A stretch of 64,000 nt of DNA from Candidatus Nitronereus thalassa (GTDB taxonomy: Bacteria > Nitrospirota > Nitrospiria > Nitrospirales > UBA8639): positions 992,001 through 1,056,000 of the forward strand of contig NZ_JAQOUE010000001.1 in the NCBI RefSeq assembly GCF_032191465.1, read 5' to 3'. Made by a program: the position numbers and the translations under genes. The notes beneath the pieces were generated by a model that saw nothing but the letters and a program-made list of their open reading frames with translations, ran no database searches and was not told where the DNA came from. Shown piece after piece: positions 44,654 through 52,804 of this stretch; positions within the stretch are counted from its first letter, which is position 1, and every line of letters starts with the position of its first letter.

Positions 44654-45760
44654 TTAAATTTTTCCAAAGAGCAATCGCACCACTTTATCGGAAACATTTG
44701 GATCCACATATTCCCGAGGCACTTGCCAACGGAAGTCATTATTTGTGACCAATGCCACTCCGCCTAAAATTTTTTCAACACAACACCCCGAGAGAACATT
44801 ACTTCCACAGGCAATAGTCTCTGGGCGTTCGGTGGTATCCCGAAGGGTAACAGCCGGAACCTGAAAAATACAGCACTCTTCTTGAACCGTTCCACTATCA
44901 GTCAAAACGCAAAAAGAAGACTGCTCCAGCTTTACAAAATCAAATAAATCAAATGGTGCACAACACTTCACGAGGGGATGAAATTCCAAGGAAAGCTTTT
45001 CCAACAATGAGCGAGTACGAGGGTGAAGACTCCAAACCACGGGAAAACCATATAACTCTCCCAGCTTATTGAGACCCGTGACAAGATTCGTTAGACGTTC
45101 TGGAGAATTTACATTTTCTTGCCGATGGGCTGTCACCAAAAAGAATTCCTTTTCCTGAATCTGAAGTGTTTCCAATATCTGGCTTTCCTGAATTTGGGGT
45201 CGATAGTGCTCTAGAACCTCGTAAATGGGGTTGCCCGTCACGAATATCGATTGATCGCTAAGACCCTCCTTAAGAAGGTTCATCCGACTACTCTCGACAT
45301 AGGGTAATAACCAAGAACTCGAATGGTCGATAATCTTTCTATTTAATTCTTCGGGAACACTTAAGTCATGGCAACGATTTCCGGCCTCCATATGAAAAAC
45401 CGGGACACCTTTTTTTTCTGCAACAATGGCCGAGAGCCCACTATTCGTATCCCCCAAGATTAAACAGGCATCGGGTTGAATCTTTTCAATCCAGCCCTCT
45501 ACCATTTCAAGGATTCTTCCGATTTGTCCAAAGACCTTTTTCGAGCGGACATCTAGATTGATATCCGGCGAACGGATTTTCATAGACTCGAAAAATATTG
45601 AATCAAGTTCAGGAGTATAATTCTGGCCCGTATGCAATAGCGTATGGTTCGTCAACTTATCGAGTTTGGGAATAAGTAAACTTAGCCGGATTATTTCAGG
45701 GCGAGTGCCTAGAATGGTCAAGACTTTCATCGAAGAATTTCTCAAACTTCTTCCTTTCAA
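44654..45760 (-). CDS. UDP-N-acetylglucosamine 2-epimerase-family protein (FnlC/QnlB/WbvD-type)
   Basis: The protein has 368 residues; a later ATG in the start region (MKVLTILGTRPEIIRLS) may be the true start, which is why the first residues look odd. The family motifs GTRPEIIR, HTGQNY, GDTNSGLSA and HMEAGNRCHDLSVPEELNR are clear, and TDSGTVQEEC is at the UDP site. It sits at the end of a four-gene unit with the FnlA/CapE-like gene just before it (4-base overlap), so it probably makes UDP-L-QuiNAc or UDP-L-FucNAc rather than UDP-ManNAc. Confidence 0.88.
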   Translation of the reverse strand: MKGRSLRNSSMKVLTILGTRPEIIRLSLLIPKLDKLTNHTLLHTGQNYTPELDSIFFESMKIRSPDINLDVRSKKVFGQIGRILEMVEGWIEKIQPDACLILGDTNSGLSAIVAEKKGVPVFHMEAGNRCHDLSVPEELNRKIIDHSSSWLLPYVESSRMNLLKEGLSDQSIFVTGNPIYEVLEHYRPQIQESQILETLQIQEKEFFLVTAHRQENVNSPERLTNLVTGLNKLGELYGFPVVWSLHPRTRSLLEKLSLEFHPLVKCCAPFDLFDFVKLEQSSFCVLTDSGTVQEECCIFQVPAVTLRDTTERPETIACGSNVLSGCCVEKILGGVALVTNNDFRWQVPREYVDPNVSDKVVRLLFGKI

Positions 45761-46788
45761 TCCGTGACCGAAAGTTGATGTTTCTGTAAAAATTCTTTTG
45801 TTTCTTGAAGATTGAGCGGATTTGCTTCCGAGCTATATTCGTTAGTCAATAAATGCTCGACACATGAGGTTTTATTGATTTCAGGAAGGATCGGTTTTAT
45901 CACATAATACCCTCCACTCTCCACAGTACGGTGACACTCTTCTTCCGAAACTAGAATTTCATGGATTTTTTCACCCGGACGAATCCCAACGACCTTAGTT
46001 TCAATTTCTCTTTCACCCATCAGTACTGCTGCAATATCGCACACCCTGGCAGAGGGAACACGAGGAATAAACGTCTCCCCCCTACTCCCATTTCGAACTC
46101 CCGCAAAAATGACATCAACCGCTTGGTCCAAACTCAAAAGAAATCTTGTCATGTGAGGACTGGTAATGGTAACAGGCCCCCCAGAACGAATTTGTTCTAA
46201 AAAAAGAGGAATAACTGAGCCACGAGATGCTAAAACATTTCCATAGCGCACACAAATAAATCTCGTGGAAGGACACGTCAAGTTGGCGCTCAGAAAAATC
46301 CGTTCCTGGATAGCCTTGGTCATACCCATTACGTTTACCGGTTTACAAGCCTTATCAGTAGAAACGCCTACCACAGTATCTACAGACAATTGAAGCTCAC
46401 GAATTGCTCGAACAATATTTTCAGCGCCATGAATATTGGTGCGCACAGCTTCGTATGGAAAATATTCACAAGTGGGAACCTGCTTCAAAGCCGCAGCATT
46501 AAATACTATATCGATGCGACCTAAAACAGATGCCACTGAATGAAAATCTCGAACATCTCCGATCCAAAACTCTAAAAGTTCATTAAAATTTCTATAAATT
46601 ATTTCATCCGTTGCAACTTTTCGGTGTTGATAAGCTAACCGCATCGCATGTTGTTTCGCTTCATCTCGGCTAAAAACAATGACCTTCTTCGGTTTACCAA
46701 GCTCCCCAGTCAGAATTCTTGAAACCAAGACTTTCCCTAAAGAACCTGTGCCACCGGTGATTAATATTCGCTTGTCTTCTAAATTCAT
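45757..46788 (-). CDS. UDP-GlcNAc 4,6-dehydratase/5-epimerase (FnlA/CapE type)
   Basis: The protein has 343 residues. A short-chain dehydrogenase fold: GGTGSLGKVLV, then AALKQVPTCEYFPYEAVRTN and VGVSTDKACKPVNVMGMTKA. In this family the Tyr of the usual YxxxK is replaced by Met (MxxxK, here MGMTKA), as in the inverting 4,6-dehydratases CapE, FlaA1 and WbjB. It starts the path from UDP-GlcNAc towards 6-deoxy-L-hexosamines by elimination and C5 epimerisation. Confidence 0.88.
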   Translation of the reverse strand: MNLEDKRILITGGTGSLGKVLVSRILTGELGKPKKVIVFSRDEAKQHAMRLAYQHRKVATDEIIYRNFNELLEFWIGDVRDFHSVASVLGRIDIVFNAAALKQVPTCEYFPYEAVRTNIHGAENIVRAIRELQLSVDTVVGVSTDKACKPVNVMGMTKAIQERIFLSANLTCPSTRFICVRYGNVLASRGSVIPLFLEQIRSGGPVTITSPHMTRFLLSLDQAVDVIFAGVRNGSRGETFIPRVPSARVCDIAAVLMGEREIETKVVGIRPGEKIHEILVSEEECHRTVESGGYYVIKPILPEINKTSCVEHLLTNEYSSEANPLNLQETKEFLQKHQLSVTD

Positions 46789-46824
46789 TGGTTTCTAACC
46801 TAATTAGAATTTTAAAATTTATTT

Positions 46825-47694
46825 TCATCCCTGTGAAGTGGGTTGATCATACATATCTTGGATCATCTCCGGCCAACTTGGTGGATGGAAACCAGTTTCC
46901 ATCCTAAATCTTGTCGAATCCAAAGCACGATTGCAATTCACAGTATCATCAGGATCAATTCTTGTCCTACGTTTATATATTTTATTTACTAAATTCAAAA
47001 GGTCGTACTTTGAAAGAGCATCGCTTGAAAGATGATAGACACCAGCAAGTTTAGGATTAGCCAACACATGTTCCAACAAAATTCGAGCAATGAAGTTAGT
47101 CGTAAATCCGCTAAATATTGCATTTCGCCATCCGTTCACAGGCTTGTTTTGACGCAAAAACCACTCAATAAGGCCATACTGGGTTTGCAATTCTCGTCCT
47201 ATGATGGAAGTTCGCAATGTAAGGGTATGATCCCCATAGGAAATCTCACCTAAGAATTTCGTGCGGCCATATAAATCTTCAGCATCCGACTGGTCATCCT
47301 CACAATAAGGCAGGGGTTTGTTACCAGAAAAAACACAGTCCGTACTAAAATGAATTAACCGAATACTAGCGGCCTTGGCTATAAGGGAAAGGCGATGAGG
47401 CAACAAGGCATTTATTTCTAAAGCCGTTAAGGGATCGCTTGAAAGCGGGTGCTGCTTCACCACACCAATACAGTTAATCACGACATCGGGCTCAACGCCT
47501 GCTAAGGCCCGAACAACTTCATCAAAATTATTGGCATCAACATCTCCTCGAATTCTGTTGCGGTCAATTCCAGAGATTGAAGGCAACCGTTCAGCTGAGG
47601 ACCGAATAGTTCCCCATACCTCATAGTGCCTGGAGAGTTCTGCCCATAAACGATGTCCAAGCATTCCTGCTCCACCTAATATCAGAATTCTCAC
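46825..47694 (-). CDS. RmlD-like nucleotide-sugar reductase (QnlA/WbvR type)
   Basis: The protein has 289 residues. Short-chain dehydrogenase fold with GGAGMLGHRLW, NCIGVVKQ and active-site YGRTKFLGE (YxxxK intact). It resembles dTDP-4-dehydrorhamnose reductase. In known UDP-L-QuiNAc clusters the RmlD-like QnlA/WbvR reduces the 4-keto intermediate; CapF/FnlB, which do this for L-FucNAc, carry a C-terminal cupin that is missing here. So L-QuiNAc is slightly favoured as the product. Confidence 0.85.
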   Translation of the reverse strand: MRILILGGAGMLGHRLWAELSRHYEVWGTIRSSAERLPSISGIDRNRIRGDVDANNFDEVVRALAGVEPDVVINCIGVVKQHPLSSDPLTALEINALLPHRLSLIAKAASIRLIHFSTDCVFSGNKPLPYCEDDQSDAEDLYGRTKFLGEISYGDHTLTLRTSIIGRELQTQYGLIEWFLRQNKPVNGWRNAIFSGFTTNFIARILLEHVLANPKLAGVYHLSSDALSKYDLLNLVNKIYKRRTRIDPDDTVNCNRALDSTRFRMETGFHPPSWPEMIQDMYDQPTSQG

Positions 47695-47706
47695 TTCAAA
47701 TTACCC

Positions 47707-48936
47707 TTAGGTTTTCCTCAGAATTTGATGAGAAAGCACGCCTTCCAAAACTCCTATTAACATATCTCTTTCAAAATGTTTTTCATAGTATAGCCTTCCT
47801 TTTTCCCCCATAAGATTTCGGGTTTCTTCCGAAGTACGCGAGAGGGTTAATGCTGCCTTTGCTAGTAATCCACCATTTTCTGGTTCACAAACAATTCCTG
47901 CACCAGACTCATCAACCACCTTAGCCCCCTCCCCTTCTAACGAAGCAATAACAGGACGGCCACAGGCCAAATATGATTGGACTTTTGATGGAATAGTTTT
48001 TGCGAATACCGGGTCCTTCCTAAGGGAAACCAAAAGCGCATCGGCAAGGGCAAAATAGCGGGGCATGGTTTCAGGTGCTCGACGACCTAAAACATGAACG
48101 GTCTCGCTTAAATTACGCTCGTGAATTTCCTTTTCCAACCATAGTCTTCGATGCCCATCTCCAATAATCATCCAGTGAATTTCAGGATGAAGCTTAAGTC
48201 GATCCGCAGCATCGAGGATAGTCTCAAAAGATTGAGCATTTCCCACATTCCCGCCAAACAAAATTCTAAATCCCTTTGGGAATTCGTCTCTTTCTGGAGA
48301 ATCTTTATCGACCTTAACCGGATGATAAAAAGACTCAGCCCAATTTGGAAAATATTTAATTTTTTGAGGACTTCCTCCCAAGGCTATCACTTCTGGAATA
48401 AACCCCTGCGATTGAACTAAAATACAATCACAACGTGTGTAGATAAATCTCACAAACTGAGAAACTACCTTAATCAACCATGCTGATTTGGTAAATCCCG
48501 TCGCAGAGAGACTTTCTGGCCAAAGATCCTGAACCCAAAAAACAATTGGTGTATCTTTTAGTTTCTTCAATATGAGAGCAGGAAGGCCAACAGTGACAGG
48601 AGATGGTTGATATACAAATATTTGATCATATTTTCCCTGACACCGAAAAGGACCGAGCACACTTGCACATAGGGCAAAGGAAAGATAATTCAGTACCAAG
48701 CGCCACCACTTGCCATTACCCCTTGGAATGAGAGGAACTCGGACGACATTAAGACCTTTATAAAATTCTTTGGCAGGAAAAAACAAACCATACCCTTTAA
48801 AAAAGCAGCCTGATGGGTAATTAGGCATTCCAGTGAGCACTGTCACCTCATGCCTTCGGATTGTTAAGTCAACCGCAAGATCGTTAATACGGAAAGCTTC
48901 TGGCCAGAAATATTGCGTAACAATTAAAATCTTCAC
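47707..48936 (-). CDS. Glycosyltransferase family 4, WbuB-like
   Basis: The protein has 409 residues. GT-B fold: N-terminal MKILIVTQYFWPEAFRINDLA, then VFVYQPSPVTVGLPALI-type segment (YDQIFVYQPSPVTV) and FWVQDLWPES; C-terminal FGGNVGNAQSFETILDAA and a KVQSYLACGRPVIASL UDP-sugar segment. WbuB-family enzymes transfer L-FucNAc-type sugars in O-antigen and capsule assembly. It heads the four-gene unit on the minus strand, 12 bases before the reductase. Confidence 0.85.
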   Translation of the reverse strand: MKILIVTQYFWPEAFRINDLAVDLTIRRHEVTVLTGMPNYPSGCFFKGYGLFFPAKEFYKGLNVVRVPLIPRGNGKWWRLVLNYLSFALCASVLGPFRCQGKYDQIFVYQPSPVTVGLPALILKKLKDTPIVFWVQDLWPESLSATGFTKSAWLIKVVSQFVRFIYTRCDCILVQSQGFIPEVIALGGSPQKIKYFPNWAESFYHPVKVDKDSPERDEFPKGFRILFGGNVGNAQSFETILDAADRLKLHPEIHWMIIGDGHRRLWLEKEIHERNLSETVHVLGRRAPETMPRYFALADALLVSLRKDPVFAKTIPSKVQSYLACGRPVIASLEGEGAKVVDESGAGIVCEPENGGLLAKAALTLSRTSEETRNLMGEKGRLYYEKHFERDMLIGVLEGVLSHQILRKT

Positions 48937-49878
48937 GATCTACAGGATACCCGATACAAGAAAAATTTACATATCCAATTTTTACGGCAACCAATAATTA
49001 CCGAGAAATGGTTACGGCAATACTGGTCTTCTCCAGATTTCGTGGACTGGTTAGTTCAGAGTTTTTAAGAACTGGTCGGCTTATACACTCGGCACCAGCC
49101 CCTCAGAAAGGGAATACTGACATTGCGGAATATATTATAGAACCGTTCCCTGAGATCAAAGATATCGGTTTGGACTTCGGCACGAATCCGATACTGACGC
49201 CGGTTTACGCATTCCCGTTTCAGCAGCCCTCAAAAAACTTACTACCACATTGCCATAACAATTGACCTCTCTGTTCACACTACTCACGATCCCATGTTTG
49301 CCAAGTGATTCCTGATAATCAGGACCGGTATGCTTCGTGGCCCAATCAGAATAAAAGGATAACGAGCTCAGGCATTGCTATTTTCCACACTGCCATCAGG
49401 ACAGCTTGAAGCACCAATTCACGACCAAGTTGGGGCGGCATCGACCAACCAATGACTAGTCGTGAGTATAAATCCAAAATCACCGCCAGATACAGCCAGC
49501 CTTCTACTGGGCGGATATACGTTATGCCGGTTACTCATTTCGCATTGGGTATCGTCGCGGCAGATCACCTAACTGGGCTCGTTACTCTATTTACTGGATT
49601 ACTTGCATTTGTCGCTGCCACCTTGGTACAAACTTGATCCGTTGTATTTAGAGACACTCGCATTAGATATAGGTGCTACTCTCTTTGAAGTTTCACTAGG
49701 CACTGGGGCCTCGTCGCCTTGCTCTTCTAATAAATATCGTTCGTTTGATTAAATTAGTGGTAGGAATAGTCAACAACGCGCAGCGATCATTTGAACTTAG
49801 AACCCTTGCTTTAGTACCCGGCGGGTTGATCCTGCTCGCAGCGGGTAGGTAGCGTGTTGAACACTGAGAGAATATCCG
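48937..49878. other. Gene-poor scar region with a transposase remnant
   Basis: This stretch holds the decayed IS3-family transposase described separately. The rest (48937-49079 and 49532-49878) shows no gene I can support. A short hydrophobic plus-strand frame at about 49524-49637 ([20 protein letters not shown]) starts inside the remnant and could be the 3' relic of a membrane protein. Confidence 0.5.
49080..49531 (-). pseudogene. Decayed IS3-family transposase (OrfB/DDE integrase) fragment
   Basis: Read on the minus strand from 49531 the frame gives [19 protein letters not shown] and [20 protein letters not shown], the rve/DDE core of IS3 transposases, then meets TGA at 49348. One base over, it continues as [34 protein letters not shown] and VVVSFLRAAET (family: SDxGxQY..., NCYDNAxxESFF). 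A further frame change gives YRIRAEVQTDIFDLRERFYN. At least two frameshifts and a missing 5' part make it inactive. Confidence 0.8.
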
Positions 49879-50616
49879 GTGGGGGATAAACCTACAATTG
49901 CTCTGATTCTTCTGGTCTTCAATGAAATTGACGGTCTAAAGGCAATCGTCCCTGCAATTGACCAGTCCTTGTTCAACGAAATAATCCTGGTGGACGGTGG
50001 CTCCTCGGATGGATCGACAGAGTTTGCACGCAAAGCAGGCCTTCGTGTTATTCAGCAAAGAAAACCAGGGCTTTCAGAAGCTGTGTTAGAGGCTGTCTCG
50101 GCAGCCACGTCCGAGTACTTAATCGAATTTAGTCCAGACGGAAACTGCAAGGCGGATGATCTGCCGAATCTCGTAGCGAAGATTCGCGAAGGCTACGACT
50201 TAGTTGTTGTTTCGCGATATCTTCCTCCAGCAGTGTCCTACGACGATACAGCTATTACGCACTTCGGAAATTGGATGTTCACAAAGATGATCGGAATGCT
50301 TGGCAGCCCCGTTGTTACGGACGCGCTTACAATTTACCGAGGATTCCGGCGCGAGATTCCAATTTCTCCAAGCTTCAAACGCCTCCTGGTTGGGCCAGTA
50401 TTTGAACCATTGGTTACGGCTTGGGTACTTGGAAATGGCCGATCCTACGCTGAAATTCCAGGCGATGAACCCCGACGCATCGGTGGGGAACGAAAGATGC
50501 GCGTTATCTATAATGGCAGTTGCATTATCTATATGGTCGTTCGAATGTATCTGCTTAAGCTGACCCGCAGAATTTTTATGCTAAAACCGCGACGGCTTCC
50601 GCCTAGCTCTCACTAA
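49879..50616 (+). CDS. Glycosyltransferase family 2
   Basis: The protein has 245 residues. GT-A motifs: PTIALILLVFNEIDGLKAIV, LVDGGSSDGST and FSPDGNCKADD, as in dolichol-phosphate-mannose-synthase-like enzymes. A GTG start at 49879 with a weak Shine-Dalgarno is the best in view. A C-terminal hydrophobic segment (CIIYMVVRMYLLKL) may lie on the membrane. It lies next to the Rieske gene (20-base gap) in the segment after the transposase remnant. The sugar is unknown. Confidence 0.78.
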   Translation: MGDKPTIALILLVFNEIDGLKAIVPAIDQSLFNEIILVDGGSSDGSTEFARKAGLRVIQQRKPGLSEAVLEAVSAATSEYLIEFSPDGNCKADDLPNLVAKIREGYDLVVVSRYLPPAVSYDDTAITHFGNWMFTKMIGMLGSPVVTDALTIYRGFRREIPISPSFKRLLVGPVFEPLVTAWVLGNGRSYAEIPGDEPRRIGGERKMRVIYNGSCIIYMVVRMYLLKLTRRIFMLKPRRLPPSSH

Positions 50617-50635
50617 TTCGGACCACAGATCCCTA

Positions 50636-51553
50636 ATGTCCAACTTCCAGAAGATGGTAAGCGCGATGTCCGTAGATCCAGACGCATTACGCGCTCAATT
50701 AGAATCCATTGACACTAAAATGTCAGTGACCCATGGATCCTATGCGGTCCAATCCGCTGCGTCGGTTCCTGACCTTGATTGGAACCACATGGATCCGCAT
50801 CACCGCCAATTCGTTCACGGTACTTATGGCAGGTCACTCCGTCTCTGCACGGGAAAGGACTTTCAGGTCTCGATCACCAAGTATGGAATTTGGCCAATAT
50901 TTCTTGTCGTCTCTGATGTTCGGCTAAGGCCAGGTTTATTCTATCAGTGTTTCTCGCTTTTCGGCTTGGTTACCGTAATCTCCGTAATCCGCTCCGTTGA
51001 GCAACAGAGTGGAACGAGGCAGCAAATCGATTGGTACATTCTTTCGAAGCGGCTGTTGAAGTTTGTTCATCCGTGGTTAAGCAAGAGAATAGAGCGACTC
51101 AATCGAATCCAAAACGAGGAAGACAAACCGATCCGAGAGCGCCGTTGCCAGTTGCGGGATCAAGGATATCGGTTTGTTTCGGATCAACCAGATTTTCTGG
51201 TCGCGAGCTCGCTGGCGAACAATGTCATCCCTCCAAGGCTTGAGGGCGAGCACGCAGTAGCAATTGACGCTGCATCTCCGGCAACACTTAAGTCCTTCCG
51301 TGTCGGGAACCTCGAGTTCTTATATCTAAGTGACGCAGCCGGAGGTTTAAAACTCTGGCCCGCCGTATGTTCGCACGAAGGGGGTCCCCTAGAGAAGTCG
51401 CTCATTCCGGCTACAAGTGGCCGCCTCAAGTGCCCCTGGCACGGAATGGAGTTCAAGGGGGTTCACCTAACTCGCGAACAGCCAACCGGGTTCTGTGGTG
51501 GCACACGCTTGCGATTAGAAGGCTCTCATCTTCTGATTTCGCCGGAATCCTAG
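50636..51553 (+). CDS. Rieske [2Fe-2S] domain protein in the polysaccharide locus
   Basis: The protein has 305 residues. The C-terminal 90 or so residues hold the Rieske ligands Cys245-x-His247 (VCSHEGGPLE) and Cys266-x2-His269 (CPWHGMEF). Residues 1-215 are unrelated to any family I recognise, with a hydrophobic stretch at about 84-118 (FLVVSDVRLRPGLFYQCFSLFG) and a basic helical region after it. It is probably the electron-transfer part of an oxygenase or desaturase acting on a lipid or sugar; no catalytic non-haem iron triad was spotted. It follows the GT2 gene in the same direction. Confidence 0.75.
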   Translation: MSNFQKMVSAMSVDPDALRAQLESIDTKMSVTHGSYAVQSAASVPDLDWNHMDPHHRQFVHGTYGRSLRLCTGKDFQVSITKYGIWPIFLVVSDVRLRPGLFYQCFSLFGLVTVISVIRSVEQQSGTRQQIDWYILSKRLLKFVHPWLSKRIERLNRIQNEEDKPIRERRCQLRDQGYRFVSDQPDFLVASSLANNVIPPRLEGEHAVAIDAASPATLKSFRVGNLEFLYLSDAAGGLKLWPAVCSHEGGPLEKSLIPATSGRLKCPWHGMEFKGVHLTREQPTGFCGGTRLRLEGSHLLISPES

Positions 51554-51608
51554 GACGATTCCACCCTATCCCACAGCAGTATGTCTCGCCACGGGAAGTT
51601 AGGAGCAG

Positions 51609-52331
51609 TTACACGAATCTTTCGTGTGATACTTTCGCTTGGGGCGGCGCGTTTGATGATCGGTCACGCTTCCGCAGAACTACCTCAATTGAGTACTCAC
51701 CCTCAGGGTGCTTCCCTGGCCCAGGATCACGATAATCTTCATTACATACAGCCTGATATACGATATCAGCATCCGGTAGCAGACGACCGACCAATGGAAC
51801 AACACCAAGAGTGTCTGGCGGATCATCGCAATTCAACAAGAAAAAGCGCTTATGGTCAGTACTGAAGTTGGATGGTAGACGGGATCGCTTCTCGAAAAGA
51901 TCCCGTTCCGGTACGAAGAGAATCAGATGACCCCCTGGACGCACGACTTCCCACCATCGTATAAGAGCCTTCTCGGGTTCGCAAATATGCTCGAGAAGAT
52001 GGGATGAGTAGACAAAATCGAATGATTCCGACTCTATTCCTGGAAGCTTCTGTGCGTCACCATCCTCAATGTCCCGGCCTCTTGCTGACGGCACGATGAG
52101 ATCGCCTCCGTAGCCAATGTCTAATCCTTTCCCTTTACAGAAGCGATTAAAGAAACCTTGTCGTTCCCGCCTGAATCGCGCCTTCGATGTCTCTTTTGAG
52201 ATTTTTGGGCGATTGAATAGACGGAAGCGATAGCGGTTGATTGCATAGTAAAGGCTAGGAAGTCGCCGAATAACGCGGTCTGGAAGCACATGCCTTAAGG
52301 CTTCTATTAAAAACTCATCAGTGGATTTCAT
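51609..52331 (-). CDS. Class I SAM-dependent methyltransferase
   Basis: The protein has 240 residues from ATG 52331 (the TTG at 52352 adds 7). SAM site: KGKGLDIGYGGDLIVPSARG; acidic region DGDAQKLPGIES; motif FDFVYSSHLLEHICEPEKAL and VRPGGHLILFVPE. It methylates an unknown acceptor, probably a sugar or lipid-linked glycan of the locus. It is convergent with the Rieske gene. Confidence 0.82.
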   Translation of the reverse strand: MKSTDEFLIEALRHVLPDRVIRRLPSLYYAINRYRFRLFNRPKISKETSKARFRRERQGFFNRFCKGKGLDIGYGGDLIVPSARGRDIEDGDAQKLPGIESESFDFVYSSHLLEHICEPEKALIRWWEVVRPGGHLILFVPERDLFEKRSRLPSNFSTDHKRFFLLNCDDPPDTLGVVPLVGRLLPDADIVYQAVCNEDYRDPGPGKHPEGEYSIEVVLRKRDRSSNAPPQAKVSHERFV

Positions 52332-52352
52332 GCGCATCAGAGATAGTGACAA

Positions 52353-52804
52353 TGAAACGAGATATCAATCTGCTTGGCAACGAGCTCAGCTAGTCGATCT
52401 ATCGCGATCGAAACAAACACCCGTAGATAGGGCCATCCAATAGACTCTACCCGACTCACACGCACCACATCCTCTCAAGTAAGGACGGCAGCGCTTGGCT
52501 GAGAAATGAACCTCCAATCAATAACACACCGCCCCTATGAATCCAAGGGAAATTTCGAGGTGGTGGCCAACGATGCTCCACCAATAACTTGGGATCATGA
52601 TCTGGATTGCAAGCATTGCTCCAAGCGTGGCCTCGACTGTCGAGGCAATCAATCAAAAATGTGACCCAACATCACCAGTGTGAGCTATTTAAATAGAACG
52701 AAAAACGGTGTTGCCGCTATCACCGACCTAAGAGAGAACCAAATCAACACATTTATTATAAACGCTGGGTTTCAAGGTCTGCGAAACTAATAGCGTAACG
52801 ATGA
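52353..52804. other. Intergenic region, possible decayed mobile-element sequence
   Basis: No intact gene is seen in these 452 bases. On the minus strand a short frame at about 52456-52656 reads IDCLDSRGHAWS, then LLVEHRW, which loosely resembles the rve core of some IS3-type transposases (IDCxDRE..AW). The match is too weak to be sure. Confidence 0.3.
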
